Shown: positions 1 through 10,711, counted from the first letter of the stretch. The stretch: DNA of 64,000 bases from Diplonema japonicum (GCA_964019335.1 OZ025667.1:124001-188000), one strand, 5' to 3'. Numbers and translations: made by a program. Notes: generated from the letters alone by a model not told the origin.

Positions 1-24
1 AAAAAAAAAAAAAAAAAAAACTAG

Positions 25-105
25 ATAGTCATCCCGGAGGGCGACCGTCCTGGAATTGATAATGCCATTGCCGAAAAAATGCTGTCTGCGCGTGCAAACC
101 AGTGA
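25..105 (+). CDS. Last exon of an unidentified gene (5' part outside window)
   Basis: The window opens with 20 A followed by CTAG, which looks like the end of an A-rich intron of the kind seen in other genes here. An open stretch of 26 codons then follows, reading IVIPEGDRPGIDNAIAEKML and a few more residues before TGA at 103-105. The composition is protein-like, with acidic and small residues and no homopolymer-encoded runs. The rest of the gene lies to the left, so the product cannot be named. The alternative is chance open sequence, but the match to the local intron style and strand makes a real terminal exon more likely than not. Confidence 0.45.
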   Translation: MVIPEGDRPGIDNAIAEKMLSARANQ

Positions 106-824
106 GCAGAAAAAAAGTTGGGGGGTGAGAAAAAAAAGGGAAAAAAATTAGATTCTGTTCCCCCCCCCCCCCCCCCTCCCTTTCTTTAAGAATTGATAGA
201 GTCCCCCCCCCCCTCCCCTTTTTTTATATTATTTATAACTTACTACTTTTGAAAATACGGTAATTAGAAATATTCATACTTCCCCCCTTTTCTTTGAAAT
301 TGGGTGCCTCTCGCCTGAAAGAGGGCAGCATCCCGAAGAGTCGAGAGATGTGTCTGAGAGCTACCTTGACCTTCGTGGGGGGGGGGGGGGGGGGGGGGGG
401 CTCCCAGCAAAAGAAGAGCAATGATGTGCCCGCCTAATCATTGTCCGCATCTTCATCTGATGGAAGCAAATATACTACAAATGTGGCACTTATTATATTT
501 TTTTCATTTTTTTTTTTGCCACCCTCCCCCAAAAAAAACTAAAGATATTTTTTAATTTTTTTATGTTCCTTTTTTTTCTTGGCCGTTCCTTCCCCCCCCC
601 TTTTTTTTAAAGTCATTTTAGCACGGGGAAAAAAAAAACCAACAGAAACAGAGCAACCCCCCTTTTTGTGATACGACCTCCGTCCAGCTAAAAGTGATAC
701 CTTAGTGGTATTTCCCCCCCCCCCTTTTTTTTCCCCATAGTCTGTTATTTTCTCAAAAAAAAAAAAAAAAGAGGGAGGGGGCATCCGAGGGAGAAAAAAA
801 AAAAGGGGGGAAAAAGAAAAAAAA
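106..824. other. Homopolymer-rich spacer upstream of Arp2
   Basis: This spacer has C, T, G and A runs, including about 22 G near 379-400. Two more complex islands (about 240-480 and 650-710) have no recognisable gene. A pyrimidine tract ending CCCCATAG at about 730-738 could be a trans-splice acceptor for Arp2. Confidence 0.5.
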
Positions 825-2138
825 ATGGGAAAGGTGGTGGTAAACGACAACGGGTCGGGTTTCGTGAAATGCGGGTTCGCCGGAAGCAACTTCCCCACAG
901 AGAGGTTCCCCGCGATAGTGGGCAGGCCGACTCTGAGGAGTGATGAATTCACCTCTGCGAAGATTAAAGATATCATGGTGGGCCACGAGTGCATGGAGCA
1001 CAGAGCTGCCCTAAATGTCACCTATCCTCTTCAGAACGGTATTGTAAGAAACTGGGAGGACATGGAACACATCTGGGACTACACATGGAGTGAACTGAAC
1101 ATCGACCCCAGTGAGTGCAAGGTGATGCTGACGGAGGCACCCATGAACCCCCACTCCAACCGGATGAAGACCTTTGAGATCATGTTTGAAAAATACGGCT
1201 TCGAGTCCGCCTTCATGTCTATCCAGGCCGTCCTCGTCTTGTATGCACAAGGGCTTCTCAGTGGGTGTGTTGTCGATGCCGGTGACGGTGTTACCCACGT
1301 CATCCCGATCTATGAAGGACACTACGCACCCCAGTCCAGCACGGAAGCAAACGTGAAAAGGCTCGACCTTGCGGGGCACGCGCTTACGGAAAGAATGCTT
1401 GAATTGCTACAAAGGAGAGGTATGTGTGGGGAGGGGGGGAAAAACAAAAACTATAGGTTACGCGTTGAACAAGACAGCTGACTTCGACACGGTCCGTCAG
1501 GTGAAGGAAAAATTCTGCTACGTGGCGGTGGACTTCGCGTTAGAGAAGAAGCTTGCGATGGAGACAACGGTGCTGGAGAAGGAGTGTCAGGTTTGGGGGA
1601 AAACAAAAAAAAAAAAAAACACAGCTCCCCGATGGAAGGTCGATCAAGCTCGGGCCAGAACGTTTTGAGGCTGCCGAGGCTCTCTTCCGCCCTGAGCTCA
1701 TGGGCATTGATTCCCGTGCTGGTGGTATTGCCCAGATGACATTCGACTGCATCAACAACTCGACAAGAGATGTCCAGTCGGAACTCTTCAAGCACGTGGT
1801 GCTCTCTGGCGGGACGACCATGTTGCCAGGGCTGCCTTCCCGTCTTGAAAAGGAAATGAAAGATCAGTTCATAAAGGTCAAGCTTGGTGGCGACAAGAAC
1901 CGCGGGGTATATACTTTTGAAAGGGGGAAACAAAAGCCAACAACACACATACACATAACAGAAAGTCCGTATCAGGGTAGAGGCACCCCCCCGTAGGAAA
2001 CACATGGTCTATCTTGGTGCTTCCGTTCTTGCAGAAATTATGGCTGACTCACCCGAACAGTGGATCACCAAGGCAGAATGGGAAGAACAGGGGGAAAGGG
2101 TTGTGAAAGAAAAGTGCCCTGATGCGCGTAACGTTTAA
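825..2138 (+). CDS. ARP2: Actin-related protein 2 (Arp2/3 complex subunit)
   Basis: This is the Arp2 subunit of the Arp2/3 complex, which nucleates branched actin filaments in the cytoplasm. Four exons (825-1419, 1457-1590, 1625-1906, 1962-2138) join in frame to 395 aa, close to the usual ~394 aa. The first nucleotide-binding loop region reads [17 protein letters not shown] (residues 8-24). A second loop, GDGVTH, lies at 153-158, [18 protein letters not shown] at about 289-306, and the Arp2-type end [16 protein letters not shown] near the C terminus. Introns are 37, 34 and 55 nt with donors gtatgt, gtttgg and gtatat, and they restore Arp2 homology exactly at each junction. A small insertion follows IYEGH (about residue 164) compared with animal Arp2. 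The ATG follows an A-rich leader, as in several neighbours. Confidence 0.95.
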
Positions 2139-2793
2139 AAAAATGGCCCCCCCCAAAAAAAAGAAATGTACGATAAAGCTGTAAGGGGACCAAGAAAATT
2201 ACAAGTGTTTTGTTTTTTTTTTTTGATGTTTCGTCTACCAATTTTTTGCTGAATCCGTGTGTGCGCTGGAGAAAAAGGAACAAGGAAGAAAAAAAAAAAA
2301 AAAAAAAAAAAAGAACAAAGGAGAGCAAACCTCCTATGAAGAGCAGAAAAAAAAAAAATCCTTTGAGTTATGTTAGTCCCCCCCCCCTTTCCCTGCCCAT
2401 GTTTCCGTGCGGTTTTTTTTTTTTTTTTTTTTTTTTTGTGTGTTCCAGATTTTTTTTCCCCCCCTTCTGTGGTTTTCCCCCCTAGCCCCCCTTCTTTTTT
2501 TTTTCAGTGTTTCTTTTTCTCGTAGGAATTAAGGGAGAAGTATTGCGGCAGGATTCCCTGTCTCACTTTTTTATTTCTCCCATCCCCCTCTTTTTTTTTT
2601 TTTTTTTTACATCTTTCCACTGATTCTCTGCTCTTTCCACTCCCATTCCCCCGTACGTCCTTCATCCCCCTGCCCCCATTGACTGATACGTTATTTCATC
2701 CATACCAATTTTGTTGCCCCCCCTTTAAAAAAACAACAAAGTGACAACGCACTAAGGAGGGGGAATAAAAAAAAAAGAAACAAGAAAAAGAAA
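2139..2793. other. Spacer with A, C and T homopolymers
   Basis: I see no gene here. Runs of A (about 2289-2311), C (2379-2388) and T (2414-2437, 2591-2608) alternate with short complex stretches. The A-rich leader before position 2794 matches the leaders of other genes in the window. Confidence 0.5.
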
Positions 2794-4731
2794 ATGGTGC
2801 AGGTTAAGAAAAAGAAGGTGGATAAAAGCCACCCGTTTCAAAAGAAGAAACAGAAGGTGGGGAAGAAGAAGTTGAAGCCAGTGGCGGCTACAAACGCAGA
2901 GATTCACTCAAAAGCGATCTTCATGAAGAAGCAAACAAAGCAAGAGACGGAGGAGTACGTGAACGAGCGCAAGCTGACGTACGCGGACAGCGTCGCGAAG
3001 CTGAAGCATTTCAACAACAGCGTGAAAAAGGAAGGACTGCTCGCCCTGCATGGGATGGTAAAGGTTACCTTGGAGGGCACCGCCATTGCTATCCCTCCTT
3101 CATCACACGCATCCCTACTTCAATCCAGCCTCCCGCTCCTTGTAGACTCGGACCTTGAGGTTCGCAAAGCGGTCGCTGCGCTTGTTAAAATAACCGCTTC
3201 TCTCCTCGACCACTATGGGACGCTGAAAGCCATGCTTCCCCTGCTTATCAGGTACATCACCGTTGCACTCACACACATGGAATCATCAGTTCGCAATACG
3301 GCTTGTAAGTCTCTCCATTACATCTGCCTGTTGGGGGTTTCGCCCCTTCCCGATGGGCTCACACTGCTCGACTGCACATTTAGAATGCTTCGCAGTGCCG
3401 AGCGTCCCAGGGACCGATCCCAACCCCCTGTTATGCAGGCTTACATCTCCATCCTGCGTTCTTCTCTCTGCAGTGTCGCCGTCGCCGAACATCAGTTCTT
3501 GAAGTCCACTAGTACCACCGATGAGCTTGGCGTTGTTCTGTCTACAGAACGCGGTGTCGCTAACTACCTTGTCAAGCAGGGTATGGACATTGTCCTGCCG
3601 CACTGGGTGGAATCTTTTCAGGATAACGGAAGGGATACAAAGGCCGGCCCATGGGAGTTGGGTCTTCTTGATATCCTTAATATGCTATTCACCTCGCTGG
3701 CCGTGAAGCAAGGCCCCAAGCAGGCCGGGCTGACCAAACGCTACGCGCAGCTGGCGCGGAGTTTCAAGCAGTCGGTTGGGAAGATCGCTGGCATGTTCCC
3801 GTTGAACACAACCACGTCCGACGGGCACCGTGTCAACACACAGCTCGCGCTTCTCATCACTTTCTTCCTGCCGCTGAACGCGGAGCCTGTACACAAGTGG
3901 CTCGCAACCTTCCTTAAAAACAACGCCGCAAGAACACTGCGTCCGGAGGACATCCAAGCGTTGTGCGTGGTGGTGGAACGCATCAATAAATACGCGCCCA
4001 ACGAAGTGGAGGAGGGGATGACGAATGTGTCGCTGACGTCCCTGCTGCGCGTGTGCGGCACACCTGGATCGCTGTCGCAGCTGGAGATCCTACGGGCTAT
4101 CCGACGCATGACCGACGACAGCCTGTGCAGAACGAAGCCGTTTTCGCAAGGTTTTGAAGACTGCGTGCCTCTGGTGCCCGGGGTGCTGTACGAGCTGATG
4201 AATAAGATGAAGCATGCCAGCAAGGAGACACAGGAAAATGCTGCGGGCGAAATCATGGTGCCCACTGTGGACGGCGGGGTGATGGTCGAGAGGGCATGGG
4301 GTGTCGACCTGCACCAACAAGCGGCTTACGAGCTCTTGTCGTTGATGTTGAGGTACAGCAGTGTGTCAGACATCTCTGATCAATGCAAGGCAGAGCTCAG
4401 ACTGGCGCTGTTCGCATCGAATGTGGAGAACACATGGCATCTGGGGTTGCTGAGGTACCTCCCGCCTCAGCTGGCATACATGTCTCTCAGTTTCCTCTCT
4501 ATCCTTGCTGAGGACAACGAGGCTATCTTGCTGACGAGCCTGCTTGAGGACCTAGACCTGACGACGCCTTTCTCGACGGACCCACTGCTGGCATACGCCC
4601 TGACCCTGATGCAGCCCTATGACATGTCGGAGTGCTACGAGGAGTTGGAAAAAGTGCAGACGCTGGAAGGCTTCCCTCAGTCGAAGCAGGCGGCAGATGA
4701 TATTCTCGCGGAGTACGCGGTCGAGGAGTGA
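2794..4731 (+). CDS. IPI1/TEX10-like pre-rRNA processing protein
   Basis: This is a single-exon protein of 645 aa. The N terminus is very basic (KKKKVDKSHPFQKKKQKVGK, then a lysine-rich stretch), as in the Ipi1/TEX10 family. It is followed by the family-type segment LTYADSVAKLKHFNNSVKKE at about residues 61-80 and helical (ARM/HEAT-like) sequence through the rest. Ipi1/TEX10 is part of the Rix1/PELP1 complex that acts in nuclear 60S subunit maturation. The length lies between yeast Ipi1 (~330 aa) and human TEX10 (~930 aa). The assignment rests mainly on the first 150 residues; the remainder is only recognisable as alpha-helical repeat. The next gene begins 164 nt downstream on the same strand. 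Confidence 0.75.
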   Translation: MVQVKKKKVDKSHPFQKKKQKVGKKKLKPVAATNAEIHSKAIFMKKQTKQETEEYVNERKLTYADSVAKLKHFNNSVKKEGLLALHGMVKVTLEGTAIAIPPSSHASLLQSSLPLLVDSDLEVRKAVAALVKITASLLDHYGTLKAMLPLLIRYITVALTHMESSVRNTACKSLHYICLLGVSPLPDGLTLLDCTFRMLRSAERPRDRSQPPVMQAYISILRSSLCSVAVAEHQFLKSTSTTDELGVVLSTERGVANYLVKQGMDIVLPHWVESFQDNGRDTKAGPWELGLLDILNMLFTSLAVKQGPKQAGLTKRYAQLARSFKQSVGKIAGMFPLNTTTSDGHRVNTQLALLITFFLPLNAEPVHKWLATFLKNNAARTLRPEDIQALCVVVERINKYAPNEVEEGMTNVSLTSLLRVCGTPGSLSQLEILRAIRRMTDDSLCRTKPFSQGFEDCVPLVPGVLYELMNKMKHASKETQENAAGEIMVPTVDGGVMVERAWGVDLHQQAAYELLSLMLRYSSVSDISDQCKAELRLALFASNVENTWHLGLLRYLPPQLAYMSLSFLSILAEDNEAILLTSLLEDLDLTTPFSTDPLLAYALTLMQPYDMSECYEELEKVQTLEGFPQSKQAADDILAEYAVEE

Positions 4732-4895
4732 GCAGTTTCATCATAGCTAGTCAAAAAAAAAAAAAAAAAAAAGAAATATTTATATCATATTTCCACACCC
4801 CCGGATCTGTTTTCAGAATATCGTCAAGAAGAAAAATTGAAGGGGGAAAAAAAAAAAGGAAAAAAAAAAAAAAAAAAAAAAGAAACAAAAGGAAA

Positions 4896-5723
4896 ATGTT
4901 ATTCGTGGGCCTGGTGTGTTTGTTTTTTGCATGCGCGTGCATTGTGTACCTGGGTGACACGGTCGGGTGGTTTGCACCTCTTGCGGAGGTGATTTTGGAC
5001 AAGGTGGCGGATATGGTGAGCTGGGTGGGTGTACCGCTGGCGAAACGGTTTTTGGAAATACCCGAAGACATATATTTTGTAATGGACGGGAACAGAAGGT
5101 GGGCGAAGAAAAAAGGATGGCACACGAAGCTGGGTCACATTGCAGGGTATAGATGCCTGCAAAGACTTCTGTCGCTTTGCAATGCATTGGGGGTGAAGGA
5201 GGTGACCGTATATGCATTTAGCATACCAAACTTCAAGAGGACGAAAGAGGAAAAAGACTGTTTGATGGGTTTGGCTGAAGAAAAACTAACAGAAATGCTC
5301 TCCAGAGAGGATATCGTGAGCCGGCATGGGGTTCGTGTTCGTGTTGTGGGCGATAAGCAGAGGCTCCCTCCTAGCGTTGTTGCGGCCGCTGAAAAAGCTG
5401 AAAAATTCACGGCTTCACACACAACGTGCACTCTGAACATCTGCTTCGCTTACGCCTCTCGCACCGAGCTGACACATTACGCCAAGACAGGCTCCTTATG
5501 GGTCCCCTCACCTAAAAGAAAGCCTCCCCTCTTTGTCCGTACTTCTGGCGAGCAACGCTTCTCTGATTTCATGATCTGGCAGTCGGCTTTTGCACATTTG
5601 TGCTTCCAGCCTATTCTGTGGCCCGACTACAGGTCATGGCATTTGTTTTATGCTTTGAGCGGTTACTCTGCAAGATACACCCATACCCAGAAGATCATGG
5701 ATAGGTGGGACAATATACATTAA
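4896..5723 (+). CDS. Cis-prenyltransferase (dehydrodolichyl diphosphate synthase-like)
   Basis: This is a 275-aa enzyme predicted to extend farnesyl diphosphate with cis-isoprene units to make the dolichol precursor, probably at the ER membrane. An N-terminal hydrophobic segment (residues 1-20) precedes the catalytic motif MDGNRRWAKKKGW, with catalytic Asp at about residue 64. Family motifs YAFSIPNFKRTKEE and the C-terminal VRTSGEQRFSDFMIWQ, with the following FQPILWPDY, are present. The segment between FAYASR and VRTSGE is only about 25 residues, whereas bacterial UppS and animal DHDDS have about 45 there. The reading frame is unbroken across it, so this is a real shortening or a sequence deletion in frame. 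The ATG at 4896 is preferred over an upstream in-frame extension that would encode poly-lysine from homopolymers. Confidence 0.9.
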   Translation: MLFVGLVCLFFACACIVYLGDTVGWFAPLAEVILDKVADMVSWVGVPLAKRFLEIPEDIYFVMDGNRRWAKKKGWHTKLGHIAGYRCLQRLLSLCNALGVKEVTVYAFSIPNFKRTKEEKDCLMGLAEEKLTEMLSREDIVSRHGVRVRVVGDKQRLPPSVVAAAEKAEKFTASHTTCTLNICFAYASRTELTHYAKTGSLWVPSPKRKPPLFVRTSGEQRFSDFMIWQSAFAHLCFQPILWPDYRSWHLFYALSGYSARYTHTQKIMDRWDNIH

Positions 5724-5942
5724 GTAGTTGACATCAGTTTCATTGTTTTCGTTGTTTGAATTTGAACAGTTCAAGACCCCCCCCCCCCCCCCCAGCTCCG
5801 AGAACAGCGGCGCAAGCGTGCTTTTCTTTTCTTCTTTGCGGTTTAGGGGGGGGGGGGGGGGGGGAGAGAGATGCTAGTTCCCTCTTTTTTTTGTTTCCCC
5901 CCTTTTTTTTTGAACACTGGGGTCTTTGATTTTTTTATTTTT

Positions 5943-5996
5943 CTCGCGCGCACAAAACAGAGAAAAAAAAAATGGAGCCCCAAAACTAGTTTTTCT
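5943..5996. repeat. Dispersed short repeat family 3, copy 1
   Basis: The copy runs from CGCGCGCACAAA through GGAGCCCCAAAACTAGTTTT. The same order of blocks, CGTGCGCACAAA then ATGGAGCGCCAAACTAG, is found at 46051-46094. The similarity covers about 40 nt around a variable A run. Function is unknown. Confidence 0.45.
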
Positions 5997-6116
5997 CATC
6001 ACATGAAACAAGAAAGAGGAGGAGAAAAAAAAAGAAAAAAACTGCTTTGAGAGGAAGAAAATCCCCCACCTCATCCCCCCAAAAAAAAGAACCTGAAATA
6101 CATTTTTTTTTTTTAG

Positions 6117-6157
6117 GGTGGTCCTCGAGTGGGATTTGCCCTTAAACATCGCCTTTT
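6117..6157. repeat. Dispersed short repeat family 2, copy 1
   Basis: The blocks GGTGGTCCTCGAGTGGGAT and TTGCCCTTAAACATCGCC are followed by a T run. The second copy at 63659-63703 differs at about five or six of ~38 positions. The terminal T run would suit an RNA polymerase III stop, but no promoter boxes were recognised. Confidence 0.5.
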
Positions 6158-6305
6158 TTTTTTGCCTTCCGAGAAGAAAGAACAAACAAAAAAAAAGAGG
6201 GGAGGGAAAAAAAAACCCCCCAAAAAAAATATCCGAGTCTAAAAAAAAATAAGTAATCTTATTATTGTCTTTTTTTTTTAAAAAAAAAACGAATCAAAGA
6301 ATCCC

Positions 6306-7885
6306 ATGAACGGAAAACAGGGATGGTCCGAGGGTGCTTTATTTACCAGCTCCCGGCAGAAGATAGACGACCCCTGGTTGGAAGAGTTCCGGGAGAAGAG
6401 CGGGCGGAGGTGGAAACGGCACCTGCGAATCACTGATGTGTTCACACCAGTAAGGAAATACGGGAAGCCTCAGAATCAGTTTTACAGGTCACGATGTATG
6501 CGAGCAGCATCTTCAGGATCCTGCCTACTCTTCGATGGATATGATACAATCCTGAATCCGTTTCTTGAAACAAATGGTAATCGAGAGCTCATCACAGATT
6601 GTAAAAAAAAGACCATCCACGCTCGGCCTAGTTCCTCGGCACCGAAGGAGCCCCTCCCTCAGCTTCCTCGTAAGATGCTTGCGAAACTACGTAAAACGTG
6701 TGCTGAAAACACACATCTTTTTGAGAAGCTAGTTGGGGCTGAAATGAACCTTACGTCTGTTCTGGCTTCGCCTGGCGGTGAGCGGGTTGCATCGACGTTG
6801 CAGCGGGCTCTGGACCCGCCTTCGAAAAAACCAAAACCAACATCAGACACACCTGCCCTGTCGCCCCGTGCGCTCCGGCACTGCACGCTTCACACAAACG
6901 TAATCCCTTCATCCACACCTACAAAATCAGATTTCAAAGGAACATGGGTGGAACAATACCCAGCTACTGTCGTTAATGAGGTGACACAGTTGTTTGACTC
7001 GTTAGACACCACAAACACGGGTCGGCTGACGTACAACGAGTTTGCAAAAATGACACAGAACAGCTTACGCACACCTGCTGAGAGCCGCGAGCTTTTCGAT
7101 GAACATGCAATAGACGGTGCTATGGGTTTGCCGGGTTTTTTGGAGACCGTGAAGCATGCGTACCCCAACACAGACGGCCACCACGGGAAGCAAGAGAACA
7201 AACGAGAAACCCGTTCCATGCGGGCCATGGTTGAGAGGAGACAGCAGGTGCTCAGCACGGCCGCGTCCCGTGCCACCCTCAGCAACCCGGTTGACAAAAT
7301 GGATTTTCTTCAGTTCTGCCAAGGTTCTGGGTCGTCGAAGATAGCGATTGAACTGAAAGAGAACCCCTTCACGCTGATCAAACAACGGCAGATGCACGGT
7401 GCAGACAGGCCTCCAGGCAGCACGCCCGCCCCAAAATGGGTCACCTCACGGGGGCTTTCCAGTCCCAAACGAAACTATGCGTAAGAAATATTTTATTGTA
7501 TTTTAGGTTTTGATTCTTCTCGACGTCTTACTACAGGAAGGCGATGGATGCACAGACTAGTAGGTTGGCCTGGCGGCAGGCAGAGATGGAACGGCTCCAC
7601 ACCATCGATCCTGAAAAGCTTAGATCCATTCTTGGACCGCAAGCCAACGCCTCCATCACCCCGCCACGGACAAGACCCCAGCACACCAGCATCCACACAC
7701 ACACCGTACACCACGCGGGACATATCGGGATTCCACCTGCTGTGCCCAGTGCTACGCAGTACAGCGATCCAGAAACGCCAAGCACAAGTAGTGTGGGGAG
7801 ACGGAGTGTGTCCCCTGCACGGCGTGCTTGGCGGGACGCGATGGCGACGCTGTCAGACAGGGGCGTGATACCCTTTAACTGCTAA
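6306..7885 (+). CDS. EF-hand protein of unknown role
   Basis: Two exons (6306-7480 and 7537-7885) join in phase to 507 aa. The 56-nt intron starts GTAAGA and ends CTACAG; without it the frame stops right after RNYA. A single recognisable EF-hand sits near residues 224-245, LFDSLDTTNTGRLTYNEF, with Asp at loop position 1, Gly at 6 and Glu at 12. Threonines at positions 3 and 5 are weak calcium ligands. The second half of the pair is degenerate. The N terminus is basic with scattered Trp and Arg. The C terminus is rich in Pro, Ser and His. Calcium-dependent regulation is possible but unproven, and I do not recognise the overall family. Confidence 0.75.
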
Positions 7886-8109
7886 AGCTCTTCTCTGTTC
7901 CCTCCCTCCCCCCACCCATGTACTGTCGATACTTTCTCCCTTTTTATTATTATTTATTTTATGTGGAACGGAATACCAGCGAAAAGGAAATTTTCGGATT
8001 TTTTTTTTCCAAAATTTTTTCCGGTGGTACCATTTTGAGTACAAAAAAAAAAACTTTTTTTTTAGTTGAATCACAAAACAGGCCACCTTCACCCCCCAAA
8101 AAAAGAAAA

Positions 8110-9744
8110 ATGGGTTTAAGGTCAAGCGTGTTAACAGCAGCGTTGCTGTATTTAACTTGTTGCTGGGCGGGGTGGTGGCGGGCGAAGGGCAGGCAAGTCG
8201 TGGTGATCGGCGCCGGGGTGGCGGGGGCGAGCGCGGGGCGCGCGCTGCTGGGGGCGGGGTTCCACAACATAACAATACTGGAGGCCCGAAACAGGGTCGG
8301 GGGAAGGGTCAACACAAACAGGGACCTGGGCTTCCCAATCGAACTCGGTGCTGCCTTCATACACAACCCCAAGGACAACCCTATAACCAACCTTGTAAAA
8401 GAGTACAACAACGCAACCATGCGGGACTACAATTTCAGCAAGTGCGTCTTTTACGACCATGACGGCAGAGCCATAAAAGAAGAAGCACACACAAAAGCCC
8501 TAGCATACTTCAGATCGGTAATTTTCGACGATTTCTACGAGGAGAGGGAAAACTTTCAGACGATGTGGGACGAACCAATGGCGACAACGCTGAAAAAAAT
8601 GGGTTTCTACGACGAGTTGTCTCCCGAGGAGCAGAGGCTGTTCGACACATTCTGCTTCCAGCACATCGTCCAGGATCTCCAGGCGGACCTTGAGGACGTG
8701 TCGTCAAAAGAGTACGACCAGACTGATTTCGGAGGCGATGAAAACGGCGCGAAAATCGACCTTTTCTTCACCACCGGATTCGACAATGTTGTAACATGGC
8801 TTCTCTCTGGTACATCGCTTCTTCTCAACCACACAGTCCTCGCTGTAGACTACCGAACCCACTCTCCATTTTTCGACCGATTAATGGATGTGTTTACACT
8901 CTCGGAGTCGACATCTTTATCGTATTATCTGTACCTCGTTTTTGCCATTACAGAAGAAGCGCTTTCGCACGGAATTTCCATTGCCGGAAATGACTTACCC
9001 ATCTCCATTCACACTTCCAACGGAACGTTCAAAGCTGCGAAGGTTGTTGTGACACTTCCCATTGGGTGTTTAAAACGCAACACTGTCCGATTCACACCGC
9101 CGCTTCCATCTGAGCTTCTTAACGTTATTTCCGATCTTGGTGTTTCAAGCACCTTGAAAGTGGCGATGTGCTGGAAAAAAGAAGAGGTGTTCTGGGAAAA
9201 AGGCTCGGCGTATTTCCACAAATACCCGTCCAACGAGGAAGGAGGCCTTTTTGGTAAAGGGGAGTTCATTGAAATTGTAAACCTTTGGGAACTTGTGGGG
9301 GAGCCTTGCATGCTCATGGAGGTCGAAACCTTGTTTGCTGAGAAGTTATCTTTAATGAACAAGCACGATATTGTGAGCAGGCTTATGATAGATATTAAGC
9401 AAATGTTTTCAAATGCGATCCCCCCCACGAAGGGTGTCATTGTGTCAGATTGGTCGACCAGCCCCTTCAGCTACGGTGGGTTTTCCCACTGGAGGGTGGA
9501 TACCTCCTTTGAAGCCAATCAGGAGTTCGAGTACGATATTTCGCGTGCTCTTTACTGGGCCGGTGAGCACAGCATTTGGGAGACGTTTGGTAACACTCAC
9601 GGGGCGTACCTTAGCGGTGTCCGGGCCGCGAACCAGATATCTCTTTCGCACACACAATGTGGCGTATTTCTCTTATTTTCCACTTTCTCTCTCCTCTCTT
9701 TACTTTGCTGCTCCGTACGGCGAAGTAAAGTAAAATGTGAATGA
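8110..9744 (+). CDS. Membrane-anchored flavin amine oxidase (polyamine oxidase/MAO superfamily)
   Basis: This is a 544-aa FAD-dependent amine oxidase family protein. An N-terminal hydrophobic segment (residues ~8-23) is followed by the FAD-binding motif VVVIGAGVAGASAGRALLGA at about 29-48 and EARNRVGGRVNTN. The C-terminal FAD segment ALYWAGEHSIWETFGNTHGA is present, and a hydrophobic stretch then a basic tail (FLLFSTFSLLSLLCCSVRR) could anchor the protein. The likely reaction is oxidation of a polyamine or related amine with release of hydrogen peroxide; the substrate cannot be told. A segment of about 25 extra residues lies around 255-280 compared with typical family members, and no intron that preserves the frame could be found there. 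ATG 8110 is chosen because it gives the signal-like N terminus and has the A-rich start context of neighbours. Confidence 0.85.
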   Translation: MGLRSSVLTAALLYLTCCWAGWWRAKGRQVVVIGAGVAGASAGRALLGAGFHNITILEARNRVGGRVNTNRDLGFPIELGAAFIHNPKDNPITNLVKEYNNATMRDYNFSKCVFYDHDGRAIKEEAHTKALAYFRSVIFDDFYEERENFQTMWDEPMATTLKKMGFYDELSPEEQRLFDTFCFQHIVQDLQADLEDVSSKEYDQTDFGGDENGAKIDLFFTTGFDNVVTWLLSGTSLLLNHTVLAVDYRTHSPFFDRLMDVFTLSESTSLSYYLYLVFAITEEALSHGISIAGNDLPISIHTSNGTFKAAKVVVTLPIGCLKRNTVRFTPPLPSELLNVISDLGVSSTLKVAMCWKKEEVFWEKGSAYFHKYPSNEEGGLFGKGEFIEIVNLWELVGEPCMLMEVETLFAEKLSLMNKHDIVSRLMIDIKQMFSNAIPPTKGVIVSDWSTSPFSYGGFSHWRVDTSFEANQEFEYDISRALYWAGEHSIWETFGNTHGAYLSGVRAANQISLSHTQCGVFLLFSTFSLLSLLCCSVRRSKVKCE

Positions 9745-10711
9745 GTTCCCCCCCCCCCCCAATGTTGTGTGGAGGTTTGTGTAAAAAAAAAAAGAAGAAA
9801 AGAAAATAGGGAAACAAAAACTTGTTTTATTACCTTGTCAGCTGCTTGTGTCGAGCAAAAAAAAAAAAAAAAAAAAAAAGAAATTAAAAAAGAAGAAGAA
9901 AAAGAGCAAGCATAAGCCATATAGACTTCTTTTTTTTTTTGGTGGGTCGTTGTCAGCAATTTTGTTCTCCCCCCATCACAGTGAATTTTTTTTTCTCTTT
10001 TTTTTATTTCCCCTCTTCTTTCCTTCCTTGCTGCTTCTTGTCGGCTTAGCCTTCTCCGTTTTGGACTGGTTTGCCATCGCATCTCGCCATGTCTGTATAT
10101 ACCCTCTGGTTAGGACCCGGATTTTGGACCTCCGCCAAATTCTTAAAATAATGCTGGGGAATGGCAGCATTTAGCCAGACAACGTGGAAACGCATGCAAA
10201 CAACTTTCGCAGCCTTCACCTGTAAACCTTTACTTTTTCGCATGGGCGTTGGTGCCGTTCTGTTTAACCCAGTTTTTAGCCACTGCCACTGATGTGTGGT
10301 GTAAAAAGAAAGAATAAATACATAGACCCTGGCCAGGCTGCGCTCTCTCGGGAGAGCACCCTCTTTCTGGGAGGAAACAAAGGGGGGGGGGGGGGGGGGG
10401 GGAATCTACAAGGGGGGGATTTACAAGAGGGGGACAGATAAGCCAAAAATAGGGGGATCTACAAGGGGGGTCGTTCTCCTTGTTAGCGTCGATTGGTTTG
10501 CGTCGCATTCTGTTTGGTCCAAGTAGCTTACCTGATAGTTTGTGGGTGAACTTGTTTTGTTTTGCATCTCATTCTGCCATATTGCTGTATAGCAGGCCTC
10601 GCTCGAGCTGTGAGCTCTCATCCGATTTTGGGAAAAAACAATATCGAAAACGGGAGGGGGAAGAAGAAAGAAAAAAAAAAAAGAAAACACATCCTTCACC
10701 AGCCCTCAATA
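9745..10711. other. Spacer with upstream element copy 1
   Basis: I support no gene. It holds a conserved ~50-bp element (9941-9994), a G run (10382-10402) and a complex island at about 10040-10330 with no recognised protein or RNA family. A 65-residue minus-strand frame overlaps that island but has no supporting motif. Confidence 0.5.
9941..9994 (+). promoter_or_regulatory. Conserved upstream element, copy 1 of 5
   Basis: The left block is GGTGGGTCGTTGTCAGCA and the core CCCCATCACAGTGAATTTT is followed by T. The core is identical to that of the copy at 26328-26379. It lies about 720 nt upstream of the hydrolase start. Its function is unknown: it may be a promoter or splice-acceptor element, or a repeat remnant. 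Confidence 0.5.

Larger units (their letters stand above)
5724..6305. other. Spacer with homopolymers and two dispersed repeats
   Basis: I find no gene. The spacer has a C run (about 5778-5793), a G run (about 5847-5864) and many A/T runs. Two short sequences at 5943-5996 and 6117-6157 recur elsewhere in the window and are listed separately. Confidence 0.5.

Noticed and set aside
8845-8953. Possible intron in the amine oxidase insert ending GCCATTACAG
   Set aside because: None of the candidate donors gives a length divisible by three, and the frame after the acceptor must be kept to retain the conserved C terminus.
10046-10243. A 65-residue minus-strand frame
   Set aside because: It has some protein-like composition but no recognisable family and no start context, and no other cellular gene lies on that strand.
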